Shown here piece after piece: positions 1 to 9,430 of a stretch of 38,260 nucleotides of DNA. The position numbers were made by a program, and so were the translations under genes. Origin of the DNA: Omnitrophica bacterium GWA2_41_15 (GTDB taxonomy: Bacteria; Omnitrophota; Gorgyraeia; Gygaellales; Profunditerraquicolaceae). The stretch lies in the NCBI GenBank assembly GCA_919902045.1, contig CAKKSP010000036.1, positions 1 to 38,260 on the forward strand, written 5' to 3'. The notes beneath the pieces were generated by a model, which saw only the letters and a list, made by a program, of their open reading frames with translations, did no database searches and was not told where the DNA came from. How positions within the stretch are numbered: position 1 is the stretch's first letter; each line of letters starts with the position of its first letter.

Positions 1-1218
1 GCGCGCTCGGGTATTGCCTGCGCTAATTTGTTGTTTAGTCTTGGGGCTAAAGTAAAAGCTACTGATAATAATGACAGCGAAATTACCCGGCGTAACGCTG
101 TAAAGCTTTGTTCTGATTATATTGCGGTAGAGTTTGGCAAACATAGCTCTGATTTTATTGAAGGCAGTGACCTGGTAGTAGTTTCACCCGGCGTAAGTAA
201 TGACAGTTTTTCGATTCAGTTTGCCCAAAAAAACAATATTCCAATAGTAAGCGAAATTGAAATTGCAAGTATTTTGTGCCCGGCTCCGATTATTGCCGTT
301 ACTGGTTCGAATGGGAAAACTACCGTTACTACGTTAATTTCGCGCGTTATTAACGCAAGCGGAATGAAGGCTTATGCCTGCGGAAATATTGGAAACCCTT
401 TCTGCGGGGAGATCCAAAAATTATTAGCAAAAGATTATGTTGTGCTTGAAGTTAGTTCTTTTCAGCTTGAGCGCATAAAAAGTTTTAAGCCGAAAATAGC
501 AGTAATTTTAAATTTTAATCGTAATCATCTTGATCGTCACAAAGATATGGAGGAGTATTTAACTGCGAAAAAACGGATTTTTCTAAACCAGGACAAAAAT
601 GATTTTTTAGTCCTAAATGGGCTCGACCCCGCACTTAAAAATATTTCCTCTGAATCAAAAAGCAAAGTAATATTTTTTAACCAGCTGCCTGGCTTGAACC
701 CTAATCAGGCAGCGGTTTTTACGGTAGCTTCGATTTTGGGAATCAAGGATGATATAGTTTCTAAGACGTTCCAGGATTTCAAAGGCCTTGAACATCGAAT
801 GGAGTTTGTGGCTGAAATAAAAGAAGTAAGTTTTATTAATGATTCCAAAGCTACAACTGCGGATTCAGCTGCCTGGGCCTTAGAGAATATCAACCGGCCG
901 GTGTTTCTTATCGCAGGAGGAAAAGATAAGGGCGTTGATTATGCAAAAATTCTTGAATCCCGCCAAAAAATTAAAGAGGTTATTTTGATCGGTGAAGCAA
1001 AAAATAAAATAAGGCAGGCGCTTGGTGAAACTCTTTCTTTTAGGGAAGTCGATTCTCTTAGTAGCGCTGTAAGGCTTGCTTTTAGTAAAGCCAAAGCCGG
1101 AGATTGTGTTTTGTTGTCTCCGATGTGCGCTAGTTTTGATATGTTTAAGGATTACGAAGAAAGAGGCAGAATATTTAAAGAGGTAGTGGAGGCATTGAAA
1201 AAAGAAAATGGTACGTAA
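1..1218 (+). CDS. murD: UDP-N-acetylmuramoylalanine--D-glutamate ligase MurD (5' end outside window)
   Basis: Cytoplasmic ATP-dependent ligase that adds D-glutamate to UDP-MurNAc-L-Ala. The reading frame is open from base 1 and starts with ARSGIACANL, matching the N-terminal Rossmann region of MurD, so only about 10-15 residues seem to be missing; the TTG at 28 is not the real start. Visible Mur-ligase signatures are the P-loop GSNGKTT, EVSSFQLE, HLDRHKDMEEY (carbamylated-lysine/metal region follows), HRMEF, NDSKATT, GGKDKG and the C-terminal LLSPMCASFD. The length fits the usual ~440-residue enzyme. It overlaps ftsW by 11 nt, as expected in a dcw cluster. Identification is firm. Confidence 0.96.
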   Translation, partial: ARSGIACANLLFSLGAKVKATDNNDSEITRRNAVKLCSDYIAVEFGKHSSDFIEGSDLVVVSPGVSNDSFSIQFAQKNNIPIVSEIEIASILCPAPIIAVTGSNGKTTVTTLISRVINASGMKAYACGNIGNPFCGEIQKLLAKDYVVLEVSSFQLERIKSFKPKIAVILNFNRNHLDRHKDMEEYLTAKKRIFLNQDKNDFLVLNGLDPALKNISSESKSKVIFFNQLPGLNPNQAAVFTVASILGIKDDIVSKTFQDFKGLEHRMEFVAEIKEVSFINDSKATTADSAAWALENINRPVFLIAGGKDKGVDYAKILESRQKIKEVILIGEAKNKIRQALGETLSFREVDSLSSAVRLAFSKAKAGDCVLLSPMCASFDMFKDYEERGRIFKEVVEALKKENGT

Positions 1219-2302
1219 TTTAAGAATAAATATTTTTAGTATTACCGTCATACTTATTTGTATAGGTATTGTGATGATTTATAGCGCTTCCGGAATTTAT
1301 GCCGGAGAAAAGTACCATGACAGCCTGTTTTTTTTAAAACGTCATCTTATATTTCTGCTAATCGGATTTATTGCTACTTTTTTTCTGATGAGTTTTGATT
1401 ATCGGTCTTTACGTTATTTTGCAAAACCCGCGATAGTTTTGGCAGTAATTCTTTTGGTGCTTGTATTGATGCCGGGATTAGGAAGAGAGGTTTCCGGAGC
1501 CAAGCGTTGGTTTCGCTTTAAATTTATCAGTTTTCAGCCGTCGGAATTTGCTAATCTGGCGGTGATTATTTATATCGCGGATTTTATCAGTCGTAAGTCA
1601 GATTCCTTGCGTAATTTTAAAGAGGGATTTCTTCCTCCGGTTGCGGTTATGGGGTTAGTTTTGCTTCTTATACTGGTGCAGCCGGATTTAGGAAGCGTAG
1701 TAGCTTTATCGATGGTGGTTTTTATTATGCTGTTTGCCGCAGGAACGCGTTTTTCGTACTTAGTTTCTTTATTCTTGTTGAGCCTACCGGCATTATATTT
1801 TTTAGTTTTTAGTGTTCCTTATAGGCGGGCGAGAGTTTTGGCTTTTTTAAATCCCTGGCTTGATCCAAGAGGAAGCGGTTTTCAGGTGATCCAGTCGCAA
1901 GTAGCGCTGGGTTCAGGAGGGATCTTTGGAGTTGGCCTTGGGCAATCCAAACAAAAGCTTTTTTATCTTCCCGCAGCGCATACGGATTTCATTTTCTCTA
2001 TTATCGGAGAGGAGCTAGGGCTTATAGGCACACTTATAGTGGTTTGCTTGTTTATTTTTTTTCTGCGTGAAGGTTTTAAAATAATACGTAATACTGCTGA
2101 TAAATTTGGTTATTATCTGGGCCTTGGGCTTGTGCTTTTGGTCGCTTTTAAAGCGATAATCAATATCGGAGTTTCCTGCGGGATGTTTCCTACTAAGGGA
2201 TTACCTCTTCCTTTTATCAGTTATGGCGGCTCATCGCTTATCTTTGAAATGATGAGCGTAGGATTATTGATGAATATCGCCCGTACTGGTGATTATCCGT
2301 GA
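1208..2302 (+). CDS. ftsW: SEDS-family septal peptidoglycan glycosyltransferase FtsW
   Basis: Integral membrane lipid II polymerase of the divisome. The 364-residue product is almost entirely hydrophobic segments (about ten predicted helices). SEDS signatures are visible: PSEFANLAVI, PDLGS, GSGGIFGVGLGQSKQK, LPAAHTDFIFSIIGEELG and GLPLPFISYGGSS. FtsW rather than RodA is inferred from its position between murD and murG. The ATG at 1208 lies inside the end of murD (11-nt overlap), and its stop overlaps the murG GTG start. No strong Shine-Dalgarno is seen, so translational coupling is likely. Confidence 0.95.
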   Translation: MVRNLRINIFSITVILICIGIVMIYSASGIYAGEKYHDSLFFLKRHLIFLLIGFIATFFLMSFDYRSLRYFAKPAIVLAVILLVLVLMPGLGREVSGAKRWFRFKFISFQPSEFANLAVIIYIADFISRKSDSLRNFKEGFLPPVAVMGLVLLLILVQPDLGSVVALSMVVFIMLFAAGTRFSYLVSLFLLSLPALYFLVFSVPYRRARVLAFLNPWLDPRGSGFQVIQSQVALGSGGIFGVGLGQSKQKLFYLPAAHTDFIFSIIGEELGLIGTLIVVCLFIFFLREGFKIIRNTADKFGYYLGLGLVLLVAFKAIINIGVSCGMFPTKGLPLPFISYGGSSLIFEMMSVGLLMNIARTGDYP

Positions 2303-3396
2303 AAAAGAATAAGCGTATTTTGGTTGTATCCGGATCAAGCGGAGGCCATATATTTGCGGCAATGGCTTTTATTGAGGAATGGAAAAAAACTTATTTAGTC
2401 CAGGAAAATGATTTATTGCTTATCCTCCCGAAAAAATCTATCCGCGCACATTTAAAAGAAATACCGTGTGCTGTAAAATATATTGATGGGCGTTCTTTTA
2501 ATCTTAGTTTAGGGCTAAGGAATTTGTTTTGTTTCTGGTCATTTCTTAAAGCATTATTTGAAAGTTTTTTTATTCTGATTTTTTTTAAGCCGGAAATTGT
2601 GATAGCTTTTGGAAGCATTGTTTGTGTGCCTATTGTATGGTGGGGATGGTTTTTTAGGCGTAAGGTGGTTTTGCATGAGCAGAATGTGTTTCCGGGCAGG
2701 GCAAACCTTTTCTTAAGCTGGTTTGCGGATATTGCAGCGGTTTCTTTTGAGGAAACTATGCCTTACTTTAATAGCCTGGCAAAAGAGGTTAAGTTGACCG
2801 GGCTTCCCTTGCGCGAGACTCTTGTAAAAAAAGAAAGTTTTTTGGCGCGTAATTTTTTTGGATTTTCAAATGATAACTTTACATTATTGGCAATGGGAGG
2901 AAGTCAGGGAAGTAGCTCGGTAAATCATCTTGTAAGCAGCGCTTGTGTGCAACTTGAAAAAGAATACTTAAAAAAGCTTAATTTGATACATCTAAGCGCA
3001 GAATTTGATATGCCCTATCTTGTAGATGTGTATAAAAAATCAGGCATTAATGCAAGAGTTTTTGCATTTCTTGGCCAGATGTCCGATGCTTATTCTGCAG
3101 CGGATTTAGTGATTTCCCGGGCCGGTGCTTTAAGTATTGCTGAAATAGCGTTTTTTAAATTACCGGCTTTATTAATTCCGTATCCTTATGCATATCAACA
3201 TCAGCAGGTAAATGCCCGAGTGCTTGAAAAGAAGGGGGTTGCCGAGGTTCTAGAAGAGGCCTCGCTAAGCGTAAAAGAGCTTAGAGATAAGCTCAAAGAT
3301 TTTATGGACAACCCTTCCAGGCTTGCTATAATGCGCGATAATTACGGTGAATCAATTGATTCTTCTGCAGCAAAAAGGCTTGTCGAAATAATATGA
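2299..3396 (+). CDS. murG: UDP-GlcNAc--lipid I N-acetylglucosaminyltransferase MurG
   Basis: Peripheral inner-membrane GT28 enzyme that converts lipid I to lipid II. The 365-residue product has the N-terminal glycine-rich loop as GSSGGHIFAA (the family usually has GGTGGH), then HEQNVFPGRAN, LTGLPLR, MGGSQGSSSVNH and the UDP-GlcNAc-binding C-terminal segment SRAGALSIAEI with a QHQQVNA motif. It starts with GTG at 2299, overlapping the ftsW stop by 4 nt, and ends overlapping the following peptidase gene by 4 nt. The serine in place of threonine in the first loop is a mild divergence; the rest is canonical. Confidence 0.95.
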   Translation: MKKNKRILVVSGSSGGHIFAAMAFIEEWKKTYLVQENDLLLILPKKSIRAHLKEIPCAVKYIDGRSFNLSLGLRNLFCFWSFLKALFESFFILIFFKPEIVIAFGSIVCVPIVWWGWFFRRKVVLHEQNVFPGRANLFLSWFADIAAVSFEETMPYFNSLAKEVKLTGLPLRETLVKKESFLARNFFGFSNDNFTLLAMGGSQGSSSVNHLVSSACVQLEKEYLKKLNLIHLSAEFDMPYLVDVYKKSGINARVFAFLGQMSDAYSAADLVISRAGALSIAEIAFFKLPALLIPYPYAYQHQQVNARVLEKKGVAEVLEEASLSVKELRDKLKDFMDNPSRLAIMRDNYGESIDSSAAKRLVEII

Positions 3397-4172
3397 AGAG
3401 ATTGCTGAAATTATTTTTAATGGTTTTGTTTTGTTATCTAGCCATTGGCGCTAGTAGCGAAAAATGGAATATTTCTAAAAGCACGCATTTTATTGTGCAT
3501 TATAAAGCTGCAAAAGAAGATTTTGTTAATCAGGTAATTGATCAGGCAGAAAAACACTATGAAGGTATCGCCGAGGATTTAGGTTTCAGGCGTTATAATT
3601 TTTGGCTCTGGGATAACCGGGCAAAAATTTATATTTATAATGACGCAAAAGATTTCCAAGTTTCTACGGGCCAACCGGAATGGTCTTCCGGCTCTGCAAA
3701 CGTGCGGGATAAGGTTATTCAAACATATCCTTATGCGCGCAGTTTTTTTGATAGTGTCCTGCCGCATGAGATGGGGCATATTATATTCCGCGAGTTTATC
3801 AGTTTTGATAATCCAGCATCTCCCATCTGGCTAGATGAAGGAGTAGCTTCTTATCAGGAAAAAATTCGTTTAGTCTTTGCTAATCGAATGGTGCGCAAGT
3901 CAATTACCGATAAAAAGATGATCCCGCTTGATAAGCTTTCAGCTATTTCTCCGCAAGACCTTAAGGATAAGGATGAAGTGAGTTTGTTTTATTCAGAATC
4001 AGTAAGTGTGGTGAATTACCTGGTAAAAGAATTTGGCACGGATGATTTTGTAACTTTTTGCCAGAAGTTAAGGGATAAACGTGATTTTATCGAAGCCCTG
4101 AGCTCAGTCTACGGGTTTAAAAGTATGGAAGAGTTGAACAATCATTGGATTGATTATCTTGCCGGAAAGTAG
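3393..4172 (+). CDS. Secreted HExxH zinc peptidase (peptidase MA-like / gluzincin)
   Basis: The 259-residue protein begins with a basic, hydrophobic leader (MKRLLKLFLMVLFCYLAIGA), a likely signal peptide, so it probably acts in the periplasm. H125-EMG-H129 forms the HExxH zinc site. E149 in WLDEGVASYQE is placed as the third ligand, the pattern of gluzincins such as Peptidase_MA-like proteins. It overlaps murG by 4 nt and lies 24 nt before murC, so it is probably co-transcribed with the lipid II genes. No substrate can be named from sequence; a role in envelope remodelling is inference from context. This position is usually not occupied by a peptidase in textbook dcw clusters. Confidence 0.8.
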   Translation: MKRLLKLFLMVLFCYLAIGASSEKWNISKSTHFIVHYKAAKEDFVNQVIDQAEKHYEGIAEDLGFRRYNFWLWDNRAKIYIYNDAKDFQVSTGQPEWSSGSANVRDKVIQTYPYARSFFDSVLPHEMGHIIFREFISFDNPASPIWLDEGVASYQEKIRLVFANRMVRKSITDKKMIPLDKLSAISPQDLKDKDEVSLFYSESVSVVNYLVKEFGTDDFVTFCQKLRDKRDFIEALSSVYGFKSMEELNNHWIDYLAGK

Positions 4173-4196
4173 TCTCTGTTTTAGTTAAATTTTAAG

Positions 4197-5591
4197 ATGG
4201 ATAAAAATTCACACTATCATTTTATGGGTATTGGCGGCATAGGGATGAGCGCGATTGCCCGTCTTTATCTTCATAAAGGAATCAAAGTTAGCGGCTGCGA
4301 TGTAAAAGAAAACAGTATTATGCGGGAATTAAAAAATTCCGGTGCTCATATTTTTATAGGCCATAATCCGGCGCATCTTGATACGGACATAGATACTGTG
4401 GTTTATTCATCGGCAATCCGGCAAGACTGCCCTGAATTTTCCTGCGCTATCGCGAGAGCAAAATCAAAGGGCTTAAAGCTCTTACGCCGAGCTGAAGCTT
4501 TGGCAGAACTAATGGAAGGACAGGCGGTCATTACCGTGGCAGGAAGCCATGGTAAGACAACCACAAGCTCGCTTGTAAGTTTTCTTCTCTGTGAAGCAGG
4601 GCTTTCTCCGACTGCCGCTATCGGAGGAGTGGTGCATAATTTTAATACTAATTCTCTGGCGGGAGCAGGTAAATTTTTTATTGCAGAAGCAGATGAATCT
4701 GATGGTTCATTTCTTTGTTATAGGCCTAGTTATTCTATTATTACTAATATTGATCGCGAACACCTGGATTATTATAAGGATTTTTCTTCCGAAATAGAGG
4801 TATTTAAAAAATTTATTAACCAGACAGAAAAAAACGGTTGTGTTTTTGCCTGCTCAGATGATAAAATTCTTTTTGACCTGGCTAATACCTGGGAAGGAAG
4901 AAAAATATTTTTTGGTTTAAAGGAATCAGAAGGTTTTTATCCGCGAAATATAAAAATTAATGGTTTAAGTAGTAGTTTTGATTGTTACTGCGGGAAGCAA
5001 TTTATCGGCAGTTTTAATTTAAACCTTGGGGGGGCACATAACATCTCTAATGCATTGGCAGTAATCGCCCTGGGGGTAGAACTTAATATTAAACCGGATG
5101 TTATATTAAAGGCTTTGGCCGGATATCAGGGTGCAGGCCGCAGGCTTGAAGTGAAATTTAAAGATGACAACTACATATTTATCGATGATTATGCGCATCA
5201 TCCTACAGAAATTAGGGCGACTTTAGCAGCAGCCCGTAGTGTTTCAGGAGGCAGGTTGGTAGTTATCTTTCAGCCGCATCGTTATAGCCGCACAAAAATT
5301 TTAATGGATGAATTTGCCAAGAGTTTTTCCTTGGCGGATTATCTGGTATTGACAGATATCTACCCAGCTTCGGAGCTTCCCATGGAAGGGGTTAGCGGAG
5401 AAATTCTTTTTGAAAAGATTCGTTTAGAGAGAAACGATAAGCCGATAGTATTTTTACAAAAGGAAAAAATCGCAGGTCATATTTTAGAAATTTTAAAACC
5501 AAAAGATCTGGTGATTACGCTTGGAGCCGGAGATATAGTAAAGGTCTGTGATGAACTGGCAAAAAATTTACAAAATACCTGTACGGCATAA
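4197..5591 (+). CDS. murC: UDP-N-acetylmuramate--L-alanine ligase MurC
   Basis: First amino-acid-adding Mur ligase, joining L-Ala to UDP-MurNAc in the cytoplasm. The 464-residue length is typical. Signatures in order: GIGGIGMSAIA (residues 11-21), P-loop GSHGKTT (116-122), EADESDGSF (164-172), NIDREHLDYY, HNISNALA, YAHHPTEI and FQPHRYSRT, all diagnostic of MurC. The ATG at 4197 has little Shine-Dalgarno and follows a 24-nt gap; MDKNSHYHFM leads directly into the Rossmann loop, which supports this start. The 3' end overlaps murB by 44 nt. Confidence 0.96.
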   Translation: MDKNSHYHFMGIGGIGMSAIARLYLHKGIKVSGCDVKENSIMRELKNSGAHIFIGHNPAHLDTDIDTVVYSSAIRQDCPEFSCAIARAKSKGLKLLRRAEALAELMEGQAVITVAGSHGKTTTSSLVSFLLCEAGLSPTAAIGGVVHNFNTNSLAGAGKFFIAEADESDGSFLCYRPSYSIITNIDREHLDYYKDFSSEIEVFKKFINQTEKNGCVFACSDDKILFDLANTWEGRKIFFGLKESEGFYPRNIKINGLSSSFDCYCGKQFIGSFNLNLGGAHNISNALAVIALGVELNIKPDVILKALAGYQGAGRRLEVKFKDDNYIFIDDYAHHPTEIRATLAAARSVSGGRLVVIFQPHRYSRTKILMDEFAKSFSLADYLVLTDIYPASELPMEGVSGEILFEKIRLERNDKPIVFLQKEKIAGHILEILKPKDLVITLGAGDIVKVCDELAKNLQNTCTA

Positions 5592-6429
5592 TATTAAGCT
5601 TTCTGCCTATACTTCTTTTAAAATTGGAGGGCCGGCGCGATTTTTTTTACAGCCTAAAGATATCTGCCAGTTAAAAGCTGCGGTCAAGGCTTTAAAAAAT
5701 GAAAATATTTCTTTTAAGATTCTAGGAGCAGGAAGTAATCTTCTAATAAAAGACGGAGGTTTTGACGGGGCTGTAATCAGGCTGCGGGCTCCATATTTTT
5801 CCCGGATTAAATTTAGCGGAAAACATGCGCAGGCAGGTGCGGGATTATTAATATCTCAATTTATCGTTAAGGCTAAGGCGCGAGGTTTAGGGGGAGCAGA
5901 ATTTTTAAGCGGAATTCCCGGGACGTTGGGGGGCGCTTTGGTAATGAATGCCGGAGCTTGGCATGAGGATATTTCTAAGATAGTGGAAAAAATCACGGTT
6001 ATGGATTATAATGGAAAAGTCAAAATCATTGCGACAGGTTCTGCGGGGTTTAAATATCGCAGTTCAGGACTAAATAAATATATCGTGCTTTCGGTTAGTT
6101 TGCACATGGAAAAAAAGGCGTTAAGCGAAATTAATTCTGAAGTTTCCTATTACTTAAAAAAGCGCCAAGAAATGCAGGATTTAAAATATCCATCTGCAGG
6201 ATGCGTTTTTCGTAATCCTAAAAATGATTTTGCCGGGCGCTTGATTGATGCTTGCGGGCTTAAAGGAAAACAGTTTGGCCGGGCAATGATATCAAATCGC
6301 CATGCTAATTTTATCGTTAATAAAGGCGGGGCGCAGGCAGAGGATGTTTTAGGATTGATTGAGTTTGTTCGTAAAACTGTTAAAGATAAATATGAGATTA
6401 GCCTTGAGCCGGAGATTAAGATATGGTAG
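5548..6429 (+). CDS. murB: UDP-N-acetylenolpyruvoylglucosamine reductase MurB
   Basis: FAD/NADPH enzyme that reduces enolpyruvyl-UDP-GlcNAc to UDP-MurNAc. The 293-residue size fits the shorter type II MurB rather than the ~340-residue E. coli type. Visible motifs: YTSFKIGGPA, LGAGSNLL, SGIPGTLGGALVMNAGA (FAD-binding), YR at 160-161, the proton-donor serine in PSAGCVF (S216), and the C-terminal LEPEIKIW with catalytic-type E289. It overlaps murC by 44 nt, a longer overlap than the others here, but the MMNWQKIYKIPVRHN start matches the family N-terminus. It overlaps ddl by 7 nt. Confidence 0.95.
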   Translation: MMNWQKIYKIPVRHNIKLSAYTSFKIGGPARFFLQPKDICQLKAAVKALKNENISFKILGAGSNLLIKDGGFDGAVIRLRAPYFSRIKFSGKHAQAGAGLLISQFIVKAKARGLGGAEFLSGIPGTLGGALVMNAGAWHEDISKIVEKITVMDYNGKVKIIATGSAGFKYRSSGLNKYIVLSVSLHMEKKALSEINSEVSYYLKKRQEMQDLKYPSAGCVFRNPKNDFAGRLIDACGLKGKQFGRAMISNRHANFIVNKGGAQAEDVLGLIEFVRKTVKDKYEISLEPEIKIW

Positions 6430-7394
6430 AAGAAGCAAAGAATAAGTTTGGCCGTATAGGTGTTTTGATGGGAGGGCCTTCTTCAGAAAGAGAGATTTCC
6501 CTGAAATCCGGCAAAGGTGTATATGAGGCGTTTTTATCTAAAGATATCGAGGTTGTGGCGTTAGATATTAAAACCGATAATGCCACTGAAGTTATAAAGT
6601 TGTTGCGTGATGCGAAAATTGATTGTGCTTTTATTGCAATGCATGGCCGTTTCGGAGAAGATGGCCAGATACAACAGATACTGGATCAACTTTCTATACC
6701 TTATACAGGTTCGGGGGCCTTGGCTGCGAGCCTAGCTATGGATAAAATATCTGCGCGCAAAATATTTTCTTCCGATAAGCTTCCTTCTCCGCGTTATCTA
6801 GCGTTTGAGAGTAAAGAAAAAGCCGCAGAGCAAATTATAAAAAACCTGAAATTTCCGGTAGTAGTAAAGCCGGCTACGCAGGGCTCAAGTATCGGATTAA
6901 ATATCGCAGAGAATAATATCGATTTATTTGCGGCACTTGAGGAAGCGTTTCGTTACGATGAACGAGTGCTTGTTGAGGAGTTTATTTCTGGCAGAGAAAT
7001 CACTGTCGGTATTCTTGATGAATTGCCTTTGCCGGTTGTAGAGATTGTCACTAAGCGAAAATTTTTTGATTATACCGCTAAATATCAGGCGGGTTTTACT
7101 GAATATATCGTGCCGGCGCATATTGATAACAGCATTTCTGTGATGGTACAGGAATTGGCTTTGCGCGCGCACAAGCTTTTGGGTTGCAAAGGTTTCTCCA
7201 GGGTAGATTTTATTTTGGATGATTCCGGCGTTGCTTTTATTTTAGAGATTAATGCTATCCCGGGTTTAACGCCGTTTAGCCTTTTACCAAAAGCTGCGGC
7301 AGCCTGTGGGATTGATTTTACCAGCCTTTGCCTTAAACTTATTGAAATAGCGTATGCCGAAAATAAACGTCTTTCCTGCGCGTCAGCTTCTTAA
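6423..7394 (+). CDS. ddl: D-alanine--D-alanine ligase
   Basis: ATP-grasp ligase making the D-Ala-D-Ala dipeptide for MurF. The 323-residue product shows GGPSSEREISLKSG at the N-terminus, MHGRFGEDGQIQ, YTGSGALAASLAMDK, KPATQGSSIG, EEFISGREITVG and EINAIPGLTPFSLLP. The omega-loop segment FFDYTAKY retains the K-Y pair seen in D-Ala-D-Ala rather than D-Ala-D-Lac enzymes, so no vancomycin-type substrate change is suggested. A GGAG about 8 nt upstream supports the ATG at 6423. It overlaps murB (7 nt) and ftsQ (41 nt). Confidence 0.95.
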   Translation: MVEEAKNKFGRIGVLMGGPSSEREISLKSGKGVYEAFLSKDIEVVALDIKTDNATEVIKLLRDAKIDCAFIAMHGRFGEDGQIQQILDQLSIPYTGSGALAASLAMDKISARKIFSSDKLPSPRYLAFESKEKAAEQIIKNLKFPVVVKPATQGSSIGLNIAENNIDLFAALEEAFRYDERVLVEEFISGREITVGILDELPLPVVEIVTKRKFFDYTAKYQAGFTEYIVPAHIDNSISVMVQELALRAHKLLGCKGFSRVDFILDDSGVAFILEINAIPGLTPFSLLPKAAAACGIDFTSLCLKLIEIAYAENKRLSCASAS

Positions 7395-8115
7395 GCGTTT
7401 TTTTGACTATAAATTTTTTGTAGTTGTTTTTCTACTGGCAGCAGTAGGATTAGGATTTTTTGTTTTTTTAAATTATTTGAAAAAAACTCAGTATTTTTGC
7501 GTGCGACAGGTAATCGTTAAGCCGGCGCAAGAGTGCGATCTTTCATATTTAAATGGGCGTAATATTTTTTCGCTTTGTCCGGATATTGAAGTACAGAAGA
7601 TACTCCGCAACTTTCCCGTATATAAAAGAGTTAAAGTGGTAAAAGTATTTCCGGACCGGCTTTTTATTGAAATTGTAAGAAGAAAACCAGTCGCGCTTCT
7701 TAAGCTAAGAAAATATTATTGCATAGATGATGATATGGTGATTTTTGAAGCTACTGCAGCAGATGCAGGAAACAAGCTTCCACTTATAGAAGGTTTTGAA
7801 AACAGAATTAGCGGAGCCCAAGCGGGAAAGCGTTATAATCATAAATTATTGGCTTACGCGCTTCAGGTAATCAAAGAATTCAGAAGTAATCCGGGTTTAA
7901 AGGGTTGGCCGCTACGTTTAGTAAACGCTAAAAGCGCGGTTGATTTTTCACTCTGGCTTGAGCCGGCAGTAGAAATAAAGTTTGGTATCGGAGATACAGC
8001 TAGAAAATTTAAAACTCTTTCTAATTTGCTGCCGCAGATAAAAAAGGAATGGAAGCAGATTAAATATGTGGAATTACGGTTTCACGAACCGATAATTAAA
8101 TTAAAAAATGAATAA
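7354..8115 (+). CDS. ftsQ: Cell-division protein FtsQ/DivIB (POTRA domain)
   Basis: Bitopic inner-membrane divisome protein. The 253-residue product has a short cytoplasmic N-terminus, one membrane helix at about residues 22-42, then a POTRA-like region (FCVRQVIVKPA, NIFSLCPDIEVQKIL, FPVYKRVKVVKVFPDRLFIE) and the beta domain starting RRKPVALLKLRKYYCIDDD, ending near residue 250. This layout plus its place between ddl and ftsA identifies it; pairwise similarity in this family is always low. It overlaps ddl by 41 nt and ftsA by 8 nt. Confidence 0.9.
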   Translation: MPKINVFPARQLLKRFFDYKFFVVVFLLAAVGLGFFVFLNYLKKTQYFCVRQVIVKPAQECDLSYLNGRNIFSLCPDIEVQKILRNFPVYKRVKVVKVFPDRLFIEIVRRKPVALLKLRKYYCIDDDMVIFEATAADAGNKLPLIEGFENRISGAQAGKRYNHKLLAYALQVIKEFRSNPGLKGWPLRLVNAKSAVDFSLWLEPAVEIKFGIGDTARKFKTLSNLLPQIKKEWKQIKYVELRFHEPIIKLKNE

Positions 8116-9427
8116 TTGTTTATGCGCATTGGATATCGGATCAAGTAAGATCTCTGCGGTAGTTGCCCAGATTAAAGGGGGAAAGCTGCATTCACTTTTT
8201 TGTGAAACTGTCCCTTCGCACGGGATTAAAAAGGGTGTAGTAATAAATTCTATCGATGTGGTTGAGGCTTCAGGCAGGGTTTTAAAAAGCCTTAAGCTTA
8301 AATCGCACCTGCCGATTAAATCTGTATGTGTAAATATTTCAGGGCAGGATATCATTACTAAACACAGCCGTGCCGTGATTCCGCTTGCAGAAAGAAGCAA
8401 TAAAGTCATAACTTTATCTGATATTAGGCAGGTAAACGAGCAGGCGCGGATTCTTGGGGCAAATCTTGAAGAAGAGATCATCCATTCGCTTCCTGTAAAT
8501 TATGCCATTGATTCGCAAGATAATGTTTTAAGCCCGTTGGGATTATACAGCCATCGCCTGGAAGTGGATCTTTATTTAATTTGCGCGAAGGCTTCTTCGG
8601 TTGAGAGTTTGGGCAGGCTTTTAAATCAGGCAGGTTATGAAGTAAGAGAGCTTTTATTTTCCGGATTAGCTACGAGCAGGATTGCCCTTCTTCCTTTGGC
8701 AACTGATGCGGATGTTACAGCTGAAGGATTAGAGGTGCTTTGTGATATCGGAAGCGATATAACCGAAATAATTGTTTTTAAGGAAGGGTTTATCCGGGAT
8801 ATTAAGATAATCTATAAAGGTGCAGACGATATAACCCGTGAGTTAGCCGAGAACTTAAAAATTCCCTATGAATTGGCAGAAGAAGTAAAGATTTCTTATG
8901 CTAGTGTAAGCGATGCTGAGCGGTTAGGTTCTGACCGGGAGATCCTGGTAAAGCGGCACAATCTCTATAAACCTATTAAGCAGAAAGCAGTAGTTGAGAT
9001 TGCAACTACTTCAGCAAAAAATCTGTGTCAGGAAATAAAAGAGGCTATCGATGCCCTGGCAGCTTCTCACCGGGTAAAAAAAGTAGTTGCTTGCGGCCGA
9101 GGGGTGCTGCTTGAGGGTTTTTTAGAGACATTAGAAAATACACTTAGCCTTCCCTGCAGATTGGCGCGTATTCGCGAGCCCGGTTATTTTTACGAAAGAA
9201 AAACACATTATCCTTATCAGGAAAATTTAAACGAACTTTTTGCCTTAGTTAATAAAGACCCGGCATTCTCCGGGCAAAAATATCTTTCTTACCTCACGGC
9301 CTTAGGGATGTTAGCGGAATCGCTTTATCCGAGGCAACAGGCAGTAGTTGCGTTTTCTTCATTAAGTAACAATCCTCTGGTGCGCTTTTTGCACAAAGCA
9401 AAAGAAATCTACCGCGAATACTTTTAA
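8108..9427 (+). CDS. ftsA: Cell-division actin-like ATPase FtsA
   Basis: Actin-fold membrane tether that normally links FtsZ filaments to the divisome. The 439-residue product has the phosphate-1 loop ALDIGSSKISAVVA near residue 8, the 1C domain (SVCVNISG, LPVNYAID), phosphate-2 DIGSDITEIIVF, and a C-terminal amphipathic stretch (VRFLHKAKEIYREYF) typical of the FtsA membrane-targeting helix. It is divergent: the adenosine-region glycines usually written GGxxIT appear as GADDIT, and the usual LTGG loop reads ACGRG. A 14-bp hairpin starts 4 nt after its stop, and ftsZ does not follow. Confidence 0.9.
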   Translation: MNNCLCALDIGSSKISAVVAQIKGGKLHSLFCETVPSHGIKKGVVINSIDVVEASGRVLKSLKLKSHLPIKSVCVNISGQDIITKHSRAVIPLAERSNKVITLSDIRQVNEQARILGANLEEEIIHSLPVNYAIDSQDNVLSPLGLYSHRLEVDLYLICAKASSVESLGRLLNQAGYEVRELLFSGLATSRIALLPLATDADVTAEGLEVLCDIGSDITEIIVFKEGFIRDIKIIYKGADDITRELAENLKIPYELAEEVKISYASVSDAERLGSDREILVKRHNLYKPIKQKAVVEIATTSAKNLCQEIKEAIDALAASHRVKKVVACGRGVLLEGFLETLENTLSLPCRLARIREPGYFYERKTHYPYQENLNELFALVNKDPAFSGQKYLSYLTALGMLAESLYPRQQAVVAFSSLSNNPLVRFLHKAKEIYREYF

Positions 9428-9430
9428 CTT

